Positions 19,163-27,557 of a DNA stretch of 64,000 nucleotides are shown one piece after another. The position numbers and the translations under genes are program-made. Numbering within the stretch: the stretch's first letter is position 1; each line of letters starts with the position of its first letter. The notes beneath the pieces were generated by a model. It had not been told where the DNA came from. It ran no database searches and saw only the letters and a list, made by a program, of their open reading frames with translations. Source of the DNA: Citrobacter sp. JGM124 (GTDB lineage: Bacteria > Pseudomonadota > Gammaproteobacteria > Enterobacterales > Enterobacteriaceae); the NCBI RefSeq assembly GCF_018257795.1, contig NZ_JAERJD010000004.1, positions 186,001 to 250,000 of the forward strand. Reading direction: 5' to 3'.

Positions 19163-21814
19163 ATGTATTTCTCCATTTCTGGCCATCGTCGTGAACGTCA
19201 CGGCAAAGCCATTGTCCTGGCAACACTGTTCAGACTGAGTACCGTCAGTCTTGCACTCCTCGGTGTTCAGCAAAGCGCGCGAGCCGAGTCCCCCTCAACC
19301 GTCGTATTTGCCGTTCCTGCTGGTCCTTTGTCCCAGGCACTGGCAGAATTTGGTCGCCAGTCGGGTATGCAGGTCAGTTACTTGCCGGAATATACTCGTG
19401 GCAAGAGCAGCCCTGGTGTCCGGGGTAATTTTGCACCACAGCAGGCTCTGCAACAGCTTCTGGCGGGCAGTAGCCTGACCTACCGTTTTACCAGCAGTAA
19501 CAGTGTTACGCTGAGTGATACTGGCGCCGTAGTGGGTTCAACGGACAGTGATGGTTCACTCCTGCTGGATACGATCACCGTAACAAAAGCGAAAATGGCG
19601 GATCCTGCTGATGCACCTTATCAGACGGCGGGTTCACTCAGTCATCTCTCGGGTGAGCAAGTTGAACGTTTCAGGGGCACATCGGTTGGTGATTTCCTGT
19701 CGGGAGTTCCGGGCGTACTGAATGGTAATGGCCGTAACTCGGGATCCGTTGATGTCAATATCCGTGGAATGCAAGGACAAGGGCGGGTTCCGGTGGTTGT
19801 CGACGGGGCAAGCCAGGAGACTTCTATTTATCAGGGGTACAATGGCTCAACCTCTTCTACTTATATTGACCCTGATTTTATTGGCTCAGTCGATATTTCG
19901 CGTGGGGCAACTGGTGGGGCCGATGCCACGGGAGCCACGGGAGGGATCGTTCGGATCAGCACACTGACACCGAAAGATATTTTGTTGCCCGGAAGAACCT
20001 TCGGTGTGCGTATAAAAGGGGGGCTAGCCACAAATAATAGAAATGCCCCTGAAGCCGGCAGTTATGCGGGGGTGGGCTATATGAGCAGCGCACAGAATAC
20101 CCTGAACCGACCTTCATTACTTAACCCTCATGGCTATTCGGGAAGTATTGCCCTGGCCAACACCAGTGAATTTCTGGATATTACCGCGGCTTATGCCCAA
20201 CGGCATAGTGGTAACTACTATGCCGGGAAGCACGGAAAAGGTGGCGGGCAAGTTCTGGAAGATGGCTCCACCATCACGGGCAGTCTGACGCCTTACCGCC
20301 ATGGGGAGCAAGTGATGAACACGTCTAACGAGAGTGACTCATGGTTACTGAAAGGGAAAATTAAATTCAGTGATGAACAGCATCTTGAACTTGGCTATTC
20401 GCGTTATCTCAGCTCCTATGGGCATATCCTGGGATCTCAGTCACAAGGGTTAACTGCACCTCTACAATATCAGGGACTGGTCAGCACCATCGATCTGGCA
20501 ACATGGACCGCTCGCTACGGCTGGCGTCCCATTGATAACGACCTGATTGATTTGAAGATCGATGCATTCTATAACAATATTGATAATAGAATTAATTCAA
20601 CCGTTTACACGGATCGTCTCTATCCGCAGTATTTCTGGGTGGGGTCAAACCGTAAGGGCGCCACAGTGTCAAACACCTCCCGCTTTTATACGGATCTGGG
20701 CGATCTCAGTCTGGAGTATGGTGGTGGTTTCAATCGTGAAAATGCTGGCCTGCCCGACGATGTGACGCTTGCTAATACTCCTGGTTTGCTGGCGGGACGT
20801 GATGGCTGGCGTAAAGAGTCAAACGGGTTTGGTGGACTTGAATGGAAGCCTTATGAATGGCTGACGTTTAATGGCAACTTGCGCTATTCCCATTTCAACA
20901 GCATGGATAACAGCCAGCTACTGAGCACCGCCTATGAACGTAAAGATGATGGCTGGTCTCATATCCTGAGTCTGACGCTGGAACCTGTTGAGGGATTTCA
21001 GGTTTACGGGAAATATGGCAGTGTTATCCGCTCTCCCAGCCTGTTTGAATCACTGTCTGGCACCTCATTCCTGATTTCAGCGGATAACAACCCTGTTGCA
21101 CCAGAACGTAATAAAAGCACGGAATTTGGCATCAACTATCTGCAAGAAAGTTTACTGACCCAGGATGATAAGTTAAGGCTGCATATGGCTTATTTCAGAA
21201 ACCATATCAGCAATTATATTACGCGGGGTAACCTGAAGATAAAATCGCCATTAGGTGATTACTATAATTACAATCTTGGCCGAATGAACCTTAACTATGC
21301 TGATATGCGTGGGTTTGAGGTATCAGCAGAATATAATATTGGCCCGGTATTCAGCGCACTGAGCTGGAATCATTACACTCATGTGATGTTCTGCGCCCCG
21401 GAAGAAAGACTGGTGCCAGGGGCTGCTGGTTGTTCTGCTGGTGGGATCTATAACAGCTTCTCGTTGCAGCAAGTTCCGCCCCGGGATACCGTGACATTTA
21501 ACCTGGGGGCTAATTTACTCAATGATGACCTGACCATTGGGACGCGGGTGAATTACATCGGCAGCCGTTACGCCTCAGGGACGGGATCAGCCGATGCCGC
21601 TGGGCAGATCCCCGGATCATATTCAATTGCAGCATCGAAATGGGATCCTTATACACTGATAGATCTCTATGCCAGTTACCGCCTCAATGCTAATGCCAGT
21701 GTTGATATTGGGCTGGATAACCTGACAGATCGCTTCTATGTTGATGCACTGAACACCATTCCGATTCCAGGGCCGGGCCGCACGCTGCGGGCAGGGGTTA
21801 CCCTGAAATTTTGA
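19163..21814 (+). CDS. TonB-dependent outer-membrane receptor with N-terminal signalling (STN) domain
   Basis: An 883-residue receptor with a long signal peptide (to about residue 41). The STN signalling domain occupies about residues 47-120 (FAVPAGPLSQALAEFGRQSGMQVSYLPE ... LLAGSSLTYRF). It is followed by a TonB-box-like LLDTITVTKA, the plug (VGDFLSGVPGVLNGNGR, VNIRGMQGQGRVPVVVDG) and a 22-strand-type barrel ending in LKF. The TonB-like partner overlaps its stop codon, a layout recalling the hasR-hasB heme system, and the barrel has the YGSVIRSPSLFESL segment. No hemophore or exporter gene is present. The ligand could be heme or a ferric siderophore; sequence alone does not decide. Confidence 0.85.
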   Translation: MYFSISGHRRERHGKAIVLATLFRLSTVSLALLGVQQSARAESPSTVVFAVPAGPLSQALAEFGRQSGMQVSYLPEYTRGKSSPGVRGNFAPQQALQQLLAGSSLTYRFTSSNSVTLSDTGAVVGSTDSDGSLLLDTITVTKAKMADPADAPYQTAGSLSHLSGEQVERFRGTSVGDFLSGVPGVLNGNGRNSGSVDVNIRGMQGQGRVPVVVDGASQETSIYQGYNGSTSSTYIDPDFIGSVDISRGATGGADATGATGGIVRISTLTPKDILLPGRTFGVRIKGGLATNNRNAPEAGSYAGVGYMSSAQNTLNRPSLLNPHGYSGSIALANTSEFLDITAAYAQRHSGNYYAGKHGKGGGQVLEDGSTITGSLTPYRHGEQVMNTSNESDSWLLKGKIKFSDEQHLELGYSRYLSSYGHILGSQSQGLTAPLQYQGLVSTIDLATWTARYGWRPIDNDLIDLKIDAFYNNIDNRINSTVYTDRLYPQYFWVGSNRKGATVSNTSRFYTDLGDLSLEYGGGFNRENAGLPDDVTLANTPGLLAGRDGWRKESNGFGGLEWKPYEWLTFNGNLRYSHFNSMDNSQLLSTAYERKDDGWSHILSLTLEPVEGFQVYGKYGSVIRSPSLFESLSGTSFLISADNNPVAPERNKSTEFGINYLQESLLTQDDKLRLHMAYFRNHISNYITRGNLKIKSPLGDYYNYNLGRMNLNYADMRGFEVSAEYNIGPVFSALSWNHYTHVMFCAPEERLVPGAAGCSAGGIYNSFSLQQVPPRDTVTFNLGANLLNDDLTIGTRVNYIGSRYASGTGSADAAGQIPGSYSIAASKWDPYTLIDLYASYRLNANASVDIGLDNLTDRFYVDALNTIPIPGPGRTLRAGVTLKF

Positions 21815-22539
21815 TGCGCCAGTATAGTCGATACCTCGCACCGACCCTCTCGATAGCGTGCCATATGGCACTGCTATTGTGGCTGATGTATCGGCCGGCT
21901 GTTATTGCCGCCCTGCCATTACCGCAGGCGGCAATTATGGTGCAGGTCGCGCCAATACCTCAGGTCCAGAAGACGGAACATAACGACATTGCCCGTGAAC
22001 AGGAGCAAAGTGACGCGGCACAGCCTTCTCATCAGGATGAACCAGAGGCCTTACCCGGTACACCCGTACCTGAACAAGAGAAAGCACAAATCATTCAGCC
22101 ACCGCGTAAAAAAACGCAACCCGTCAGAAAACCAGTAAAAAGAACCGTGTCTCCCCCCGTCAGACAGGATGAAAAAAAGGCAAGTATTGAGAAACATCAG
22201 ATGCAGCTAGAGGCCGAGAAATCCAGTCAGACTGCCGCACAGCAGAGTACCGCAGGAGCCAGAGCTACGCCAGAAATGCAGGCCAGTTGGGCGTCCCAGT
22301 TAATGGCACACCTGGAAAAATTCAAACGCTATCCAGGCCGTCAGACGGGGACGGTCATACTCCGTTTCACGCTTGATGATAAAGGCAATGTATTAAATTT
22401 CTCTCTGGTAAGAAGCAGTGGTATCGACGGGCTGGACAGAGCGGCCCTGGCGATGATATCACGAGCTTCTCCTGTACCCCCGCCGCCACCTGGTGGGCAA
22501 AAAACGGTAACTGTTCCTGTGAGTTTTACACTGAATTGA
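21814..22539 (+). CDS. TonB/HasB-like energy-transducing protein
   Basis: A 241-residue TonB-family protein. One N-terminal membrane anchor (about residues 8-30, including CHMALLLWLMYRP) is followed by a Pro/Glu/Lys-rich periplasm-spanning linker and a C-terminal TonB domain. That domain contains HLEKFKRYPGRQTGTVILRFTLDDKGNVLNFSLVRSSG and a PPPPPG tail. The ATG shares its A with the receptor TGA stop (TGATG), which implies translational coupling. A TonB dedicated to the adjacent receptor is inferred, as HasB is for HasR; it would need ExbB/ExbD encoded elsewhere. A strong terminator ends the cassette. Confidence 0.85.
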   Translation: MRQYSRYLAPTLSIACHMALLLWLMYRPAVIAALPLPQAAIMVQVAPIPQVQKTEHNDIAREQEQSDAAQPSHQDEPEALPGTPVPEQEKAQIIQPPRKKTQPVRKPVKRTVSPPVRQDEKKASIEKHQMQLEAEKSSQTAAQQSTAGARATPEMQASWASQLMAHLEKFKRYPGRQTGTVILRFTLDDKGNVLNFSLVRSSGIDGLDRAALAMISRASPVPPPPPGGQKTVTVPVSFTLN

Positions 22540-22585
22540 TAGTAAGAGAAGCTCTTAAAAACCACCTCTACTCAGTATGATGACA

Positions 22586-22610
22586 GGCCAGAATGTGTTC
22601 TGGCCTTTTT
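22586..22610 (+). terminator. Rho-independent terminator after the TonB-like gene
   Basis: GGCCAGAA pairs with TTCTGGCC across a 4-base loop and is followed by five T, 46 bases after the stop codon. Confidence 0.85.
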
Positions 22611-22679
22611 ACTTGCCACAATACAGAGAATAGGGGGGACTTTCCCTGTCGGCTTACGATGAAACGGATCAGGGGTAAA

Positions 22680-23873
22680 TTAACGGGAAGGTGCTTTTAT
22701 CAATATAACGGGAATAATACTCCCGGCAATGGCAAAAGCCGCTATGCCCATCAGGCCATTGATACTGGTGACGGATAATATTAGAGCCCCTGCCAGAGCA
22801 CCTGCGCCAATAGCGGCATTAAAGATGGCTACGTAAATCGCTGAAGCAGGCATGGCGGCAGCACCCGCTTCCCTTAAGATCCAAGTCTGGAAGCCGACAA
22901 ACACAATCGTCACCGATGCCCCCCAGCCACAGAGCAGAATAGCCACCAATAGTCGCGGGCTGGCCGCTGTCAGATTGCCCACCACCAGTACTGACAGGGC
23001 CATCAAACTTAACGATAGCAGCACCAGAGATTTGAGATGGTGGTCAATAAACTTGCCAGTAATAACATTACCAATCACGCCTGCGACACCGAATGTGACC
23101 AATAACGTACTGATCAGGCTGGTGCGTATATTGAGTGAGCTTGATAGCAATGGTTCAATAAAAGTAAAGGCGGAAAAATGCGCCATAATTGAGCAGGCAG
23201 TGGCGATATAGAGCCGTCGAAAGGTTGAGTTCTTCAGGATTCGACCCAGTGCATTGATATCAATAAGAGCAGATGAACTCAGGCGGGGAAGGGTCCAGGC
23301 GATAGCAAAAGTGGTTAGCAGAGAGAGCAGCGCAATCACTGTGAATGCTGTGCGCCAGCCGTCGAATTGGGTGAGTATATTCGCCAGAGGGACACCCAGG
23401 ACACTGGCAACCGAGACGCCACCAAAGATAATGGAGGTCGCCAGGCCCATTTTTTGGGGGGGCACCAGCTGGGCACCGACGGTACCAATCATGGCCCAAA
23501 ATGCCCCATGTGCCAGTGCGCCGACCATACGGGCGATCACTAAAGTCGAGAACGCAGAGCCCAGGCTTGCAAGCGTGCTGGACAGGGTCAGAATCAGCAT
23601 CAAGCCAACCAGTAACGGTTTGCGTGGCAACCGCCCGAGAAACAAGGCTGACAGTAAAGCAGCCAAGGCGGCAACCCAGGCATAAGCGGTAACGATCAGT
23701 CCTGCCGTGCCTTCTGTTTGTCCAAATTCAGCTGCCAGGGGTGACAATAAACCGATAGGCGCCAATTCGGTCGTCACGATGGCAAAAGAGCTGAACCCCA
23801 GGGCAGTAACCGCAAGCCAGGTATGCCATGACACTGCCTCCTGTGGCTTATGCTGAATATTAATCTGTTCCAT
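22680..23873 (-). CDS. MFS transporter, DHA1-type drug or sugar exporter
   Basis: A 397-residue major facilitator protein with about 12 hydrophobic segments. It has the DHA1-like start FSSFAIVTTELAPIGLLSPLAAEFG, the motif-A-like segment around LFLGRLPRKPLLVGLM, and the motif-C-like stretch after HGAFWAMIGTVGAQLV. It resembles the AraJ/SotB/YdhP group of proton-driven efflux proteins; the substrate is unknown. The ATG at 23873 has GGAGGG about 8 bases upstream, so the longer frame to 23891 is rejected. It lies 72 bp downstream of the aldo-keto reductase gene in the same direction and is probably co-transcribed. Confidence 0.82.
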   Translation of the reverse strand: MEQINIQHKPQEAVSWHTWLAVTALGFSSFAIVTTELAPIGLLSPLAAEFGQTEGTAGLIVTAYAWVAALAALLSALFLGRLPRKPLLVGLMLILTLSSTLASLGSAFSTLVIARMVGALAHGAFWAMIGTVGAQLVPPQKMGLATSIIFGGVSVASVLGVPLANILTQFDGWRTAFTVIALLSLLTTFAIAWTLPRLSSSALIDINALGRILKNSTFRRLYIATACSIMAHFSAFTFIEPLLSSSLNIRTSLISTLLVTFGVAGVIGNVITGKFIDHHLKSLVLLSLSLMALSVLVVGNLTAASPRLLVAILLCGWGASVTIVFVGFQTWILREAGAAAMPASAIYVAIFNAAIGAGALAGALILSVTSINGLMGIAAFAIAGSIIPVILIKAPSR

Positions 23874-23945
23874 TATCGATCCCTCCAACAAGCTGTTGAT
23901 GCCTGGGCCGGGTAACCAATACTTGGCGGAGAATAGCCAGCTTAT

Positions 23946-24932
23946 TCATGCATTGACCCCTTTCATCCCTTCTTCTGTATAGCGTTCCCCGGCTATCGGT
24001 AATATCTCCAGTGACTGGCACAGCTCCGCCATCTCATCAGGGCTGAGATCTACCGACAATGCCCCCAGATTATCCTCAAGATGGGTGATACGCCTGGTTC
24101 CGGGAATAGGAACGATGTCATCGCCCTGCGCCAGTAGCCAGGCGAGGGCAATTTGGGCGGCTGAACAGCCTTTGCGTACGGCCAGGTCAGTGACCACATT
24201 AACCAGCATACGGTTAGTATCGATATTTCCTGGCTGAAAACGTGGCAAACTGCGACGGAAGTCATCTGTCTCAAAACAAGCATCATTCTGGAATTTACCG
24301 GTCAGAAAACCGCGGCCCAGGGGGGAGTAGGCAACAAGGCCGATACCCAGTTCACGACAAGCTGGAAGCACGTCAGTTTCGACATCGCGTGTCCATAATG
24401 AGTATTCTGTCTGCACGGCGGCAATCGGGTGTACGGCATGTGCGCGGCGCAGTGTGGCAGCGTTGACTTCACACAGACCGATACGGGCAATTTTCCCTTC
24501 CTGTACTAGCGGGACTAGGCCTGCCATTGTCTCTTCGATGGGGTGGTCAGGGTCGACACGATGCACGTAGTAGAGGTCTATTTGCTCAATATCGAGACGA
24601 CGCAGCGAAGCTTCACAGCTCTGCCTGGCATAGTGGGGACTGTTATCGATGGTACGTTGATACTCACCCGGTTTACGAACGATACCAAACTTGGTGGCAA
24701 CCCGTACTTTGGGGCGATGGGTTTTCAGGAAATGACTGAGCAGCTCTTCATTGTGCCAGGGGCCATACATATCGGCGGTATCTAAGAGGTCAACCCCCAT
24801 TTCTACGGCTTGTGCCAGTGTTTGTAGTGCGAGTTTGTCATCCCGCGGACCATAGAATTCACTCATACCCATGCATCCCAGGCCGATAGCGGAGACCTCC
24901 AAGTCAGCTCCAAGCTTACGTCGTTGCATCAT
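23946..24932 (-). CDS. Aldo/keto reductase
   Basis: A 328-residue NADPH-dependent aldo/keto reductase with a TIM-barrel fold. The catalytic tetrad is visible: Asp and Tyr in LLDTADMYGPWHNEELL, Lys in VATKFGI and His in IDLYYVHRVD. The C-terminal cofactor site appears as IPGTRRITHLEDN. It begins with two successive ATG codons. It shares a divergent 101-bp promoter region with the LysR-type regulator and precedes the MFS exporter. Such AKR-exporter-LysR groups usually deal with a toxic carbonyl or aromatic compound; the actual substrate is not evident. Confidence 0.85.
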   Translation of the reverse strand: MMQRRKLGADLEVSAIGLGCMGMSEFYGPRDDKLALQTLAQAVEMGVDLLDTADMYGPWHNEELLSHFLKTHRPKVRVATKFGIVRKPGEYQRTIDNSPHYARQSCEASLRRLDIEQIDLYYVHRVDPDHPIEETMAGLVPLVQEGKIARIGLCEVNAATLRRAHAVHPIAAVQTEYSLWTRDVETDVLPACRELGIGLVAYSPLGRGFLTGKFQNDACFETDDFRRSLPRFQPGNIDTNRMLVNVVTDLAVRKGCSAAQIALAWLLAQGDDIVPIPGTRRITHLEDNLGALSVDLSPDEMAELCQSLEILPIAGERYTEEGMKGVNA

Positions 24933-25010
24933 ACTTCCCCTTAACAGAATAGAATGCAGGCAGTATAATTTTCCGAATTTATTAAAAAAATAACGAAAAC
25001 TGGAACTCGG

Positions 25011-25028
25011 TTTTCCGATAATGGAAAA
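25011..25028. promoter_or_regulatory. Dyad TTTTCC-N6-GGAAAA before the LysR gene
   Basis: The perfect 6-bp arms overlap the ribosome-binding region of the LysR gene. A second TTTTCCGA lies at 24969-24976, and CGAAAA lies between them. This fits a LysR-type operator that controls both the regulator and the divergent reductase-exporter operon, but no binding data exist here. Confidence 0.45.
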
Positions 25029-25033
25029 TAAAA

Positions 25034-25999
25034 ATGCCCCCTTCTTTGCTTTGGGATGATGCTCGTGTATTTCTGGCTATCGCTCGTGGCGGCACCCTGA
25101 GTCGTGCGGCGGTCATGCTGGAGATGGGGATTGCCACAGTATCCCGGCGTCTGGATCGTCTGGAAGAGGCCTTGGGTGTCCGGTTATTCAGCAGGCATCA
25201 AACGGGCTATAGACTGACGGATGACGGTGAGGCATTGCTGGAACGGGCTGAGGCGCTGGAGTTTGCCGGGCAATCTTTTGGTGATGCTGCTCAACAACAA
25301 GGACGTGTTGCCGGTTGTGTTCGTCTTGCAACGGCGGAAAACCTGGCTAATCCGCTCATTATTCCTTCATTCCCTCTACTTTTTGCCCAATATCCTGATT
25401 TACGGGTGGAGGTTATCAGCGGGGTTCAGGCTGTTAATCTACATCGACGCGATGCGGATTTAGCGATAAGAATGGTCAGGCCAGAATCCGGGAATGTGAC
25501 GATAAAACAGCTGGGAACTTTAGGTTTTGGTCTCTATGGTGCGCGCAGTTATCTCGATACCCGGCGTGCTGGTCTGACGTCACCTTTGTTTGATGAAGAC
25601 TGTTTTATCGGCTGGAGTGAGTCCCATCGTCATTTGCCTGCTGCCAAGTGGCTAACCCGCCTCCTGTCTGGCAAGCCTTGCAGACTGGAGACTAACAGTC
25701 TCGCGGCACAACTTTCAGCGACGGTGGCTGGGCTGGGGCTGGCGGTTCTCCCCCATTATCTCGCCAGACAAGTGGGATTGGTTTGCCTGTTACCGGCCCC
25801 TCAGGCTGATCAGTCTATTTGGCTGGTGCTGCATACTGACTTGGCACATTCCAGACGCGTAAGGGCGGTGGCGGACCACCTGCTTCAGCTTTTTGAAGAA
25901 AAGCGATCAGTGCTTACTCAGCCTGAAAATTGTGGTTATCTGTGGTCAGAAATGCCTGCAATAGCCCCTGACTCGTTATCCCAAAGGGGAGATCCCTGA
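25034..25999 (+). CDS. LysR-family transcriptional regulator
   Basis: A 321-residue LysR-type regulator. The N-terminal winged helix-turn-helix is clear (ARVFLAIARGGTLSRAAVMLEMGIATVSRRLDRLEEALGVRLFSR), followed by the effector-binding domain with GCVRLATAENLA. It is divergent from the aldo-keto reductase gene and probably regulates it. The homologous part appears to end near LLQLFEEKR; the last 25-30 residues look like a non-conserved extension that reads antisense into the end of the neighbouring dehydrogenase gene. This suggests that the original stop codon was lost when the downstream DNA was joined here. Confidence 0.85.
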   Translation: MPPSLLWDDARVFLAIARGGTLSRAAVMLEMGIATVSRRLDRLEEALGVRLFSRHQTGYRLTDDGEALLERAEALEFAGQSFGDAAQQQGRVAGCVRLATAENLANPLIIPSFPLLFAQYPDLRVEVISGVQAVNLHRRDADLAIRMVRPESGNVTIKQLGTLGFGLYGARSYLDTRRAGLTSPLFDEDCFIGWSESHRHLPAAKWLTRLLSGKPCRLETNSLAAQLSATVAGLGLAVLPHYLARQVGLVCLLPAPQADQSIWLVLHTDLAHSRRVRAVADHLLQLFEEKRSVLTQPENCGYLWSEMPAIAPDSLSQRGDP

Positions 26000-26999
26000 G
26001 ATGATCCACCGGGAACAAGATGGCATTCACTATTTGCTGTATCCGTTTTGACCGTTCTCCTGACAAGGTGGGTAAACGCAGTGGGCTGTGAAATCTGCGT
26101 AACAACGTGAGCAGCTCACCATCAGATTCCCATTGGCGATTCTCAACCAGAGACTGAATTAACAAGCTATACCCCACTTTTTCCCCGTGCAGCCAAGTGT
26201 GGATTTCGGGCTGATGGGTCAGGGTATCGTGAATGATATGGGCAAAAGCAGGTGTCGCCAGAGGGCCACGCACACTGTTGGCAAGCCCTGCCAGAACGAT
26301 ATTAGCCTCAATGACTTTTTCAAGTGCTTGCGTAACCTGTCGCTGCTGGTTGGCCTCAATAGCATCCTCACCCCAGCGCAGAAAAATATCTATTGCCTGT
26401 CGCGCAATGGAGACTTTTATGTTCAGGGCCAGAGCGTCTGGATTCTGGCGCTGATAGGGTTCAAATTCATACCATTTAGCCATCGCATCAACGATTCCTG
26501 CTCGCAAATAGCGAACAGGGCTGTGGGCAATGATCTCGCTATCGACCAAAATCAACACTGGCATGGTATTGAGCACCTGGCTTTTAACGTGCCCCCCTGC
26601 TGCATTATAAATAATCGCCAGTGGGGACCAGGCTGCACAAGTGGCTGCCTGTGTTGGCAGGGTTATAAGCACCTTGTTGCCCAGCCTGTTATTGACGGCT
26701 TTTGCGGTGTCCATGACGCGCCCACCACCAATGGCGAGTATCCCTTCCGCCTCTTGTGCGACAAGGTTATCTTGAAACTGACGAACCGCTTCCTCGGTGC
26801 ATTCACCGATTAAGTCCTCACGTTGCCAGCGGATGCCGGCGTTATCGAGGCTTTCACTCAATGCCGGATTGACGGCTTCCCAGGCCGAAGGGGAAGTCAG
26901 GATGCGCAGATGGCGGGTGAATGGGCGAATGTATTCCCCTACGTGGTAACGCAGCCCTGCTTGCTGAATATAATCCACTGGTGATTTTACCGAAAACAT
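25914..26999 (-). CDS. HcxA/GldA-like metal-dependent alcohol (2-hydroxyacid) dehydrogenase
   Basis: A 361-residue iron/zinc-type dehydrogenase resembling E. coli HcxA (YbdH) and glycerol dehydrogenase. The NAD-binding GGGRVMDTAKAVNNR and the TQAATCAAWSPLAIIYN block are present. The metal ligands are an Asp in AGIVDAMAKWYE and two His in AFAHIIHD and WLHGEKVGYS. The second ATG (26999) has AAGGA at good spacing, so it is preferred over 27005. It is last in the metQ-metN-metI-luxS operon. HcxA in E. coli reduces 2-oxo acids; here a product of methionine, homocysteine or DPD metabolism is an inferred substrate. Its 3' end overlaps the convergent LysR gene by 86 bp. Confidence 0.8.
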   Translation of the reverse strand: MFSVKSPVDYIQQAGLRYHVGEYIRPFTRHLRILTSPSAWEAVNPALSESLDNAGIRWQREDLIGECTEEAVRQFQDNLVAQEAEGILAIGGGRVMDTAKAVNNRLGNKVLITLPTQAATCAAWSPLAIIYNAAGGHVKSQVLNTMPVLILVDSEIIAHSPVRYLRAGIVDAMAKWYEFEPYQRQNPDALALNIKVSIARQAIDIFLRWGEDAIEANQQRQVTQALEKVIEANIVLAGLANSVRGPLATPAFAHIIHDTLTHQPEIHTWLHGEKVGYSLLIQSLVENRQWESDGELLTLLRRFHSPLRLPTLSGERSKRIQQIVNAILFPVDHLRDLPFGITSQGLLQAFLTTDNHNFQAE

Positions 27000-27080
27000 A
27001 GCCATATTCCTTAGAGCCTTCGTTGCCGTCAGCCAGTGGACGCAATAAGCGAAATGGGCTGATAGGGTTATTAAATAATT

Positions 27081-27542
27081 TTACAGCTGACGTGAAAATG
27101 CATCCGTACTGATTCCCTCCGCCAGAACTTGGCGAGCGTACTCTTTGGCGGAGAACAGGGAGTGATCGCGATAGTTACCACACTCAAGGGCACTCACGGC
27201 AGGAACGTCGGTGGCATCAATGACACGCTCCAGTACACGGGTCAGGGCGGTAGCAACCTCTTTTGGGCTATGTTCATCCCACAAGATTAAATAGAAACCG
27301 GTGCGGCAGCCCATGGGGGAGATATCGATAACACCTTGCAGTTCCTCGCGAATACCAAAAGCCAGCAGGTGCTCCAGGGTATGCAGCGCTGCGGTGGGAA
27401 TAGACGAAACGTTGGGTTGTAAAAAACGCAGGTCATATTTTTGTACCACAGCACCCTGAGCATGGCGTTCCGTGCCAGCGATACGTACATAGGGGGCAAT
27501 AACTTTGTTATGGTCGAGGGTAAAGCTTTCTACGATTGGCAT
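27081..27542 (-). CDS. luxS: S-ribosylhomocysteine lyase LuxS, short Bacillus-like type
   Basis: A 153-residue LuxS. It cleaves S-ribosylhomocysteine to homocysteine and DPD, the precursor of autoinducer-2. All catalytic residues are present: zinc ligands His54, His58 and Cys121, base Glu57 (HTLEHL) and Cys79 in SPMGCRTGFY; the numbering matches the short Firmicutes enzymes. The N-terminus VESFTLDHNKVIAPYVR also resembles Bacillus LuxS more than the 171-residue enterobacterial form as I recall it. It lies 15 bp after metI and 75 bp before the dehydrogenase gene in the same operon. The usual enterobacterial luxS (near gshA) is not in this window, so this may be a second copy. Confidence 0.88.
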   Translation of the reverse strand: MPIVESFTLDHNKVIAPYVRIAGTERHAQGAVVQKYDLRFLQPNVSSIPTAALHTLEHLLAFGIREELQGVIDISPMGCRTGFYLILWDEHSPKEVATALTRVLERVIDATDVPAVSALECGNYRDHSLFSAKEYARQVLAEGISTDAFSRQL

Positions 27543-27557
27543 AATTTCTCTCTCAGA

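Noticed and set aside
26187-26813. 208-codon plus-strand frame opposite the dehydrogenase gene
   Set aside because: It lies antisense to conserved NAD- and metal-binding motifs of the dehydrogenase and shows no family features.
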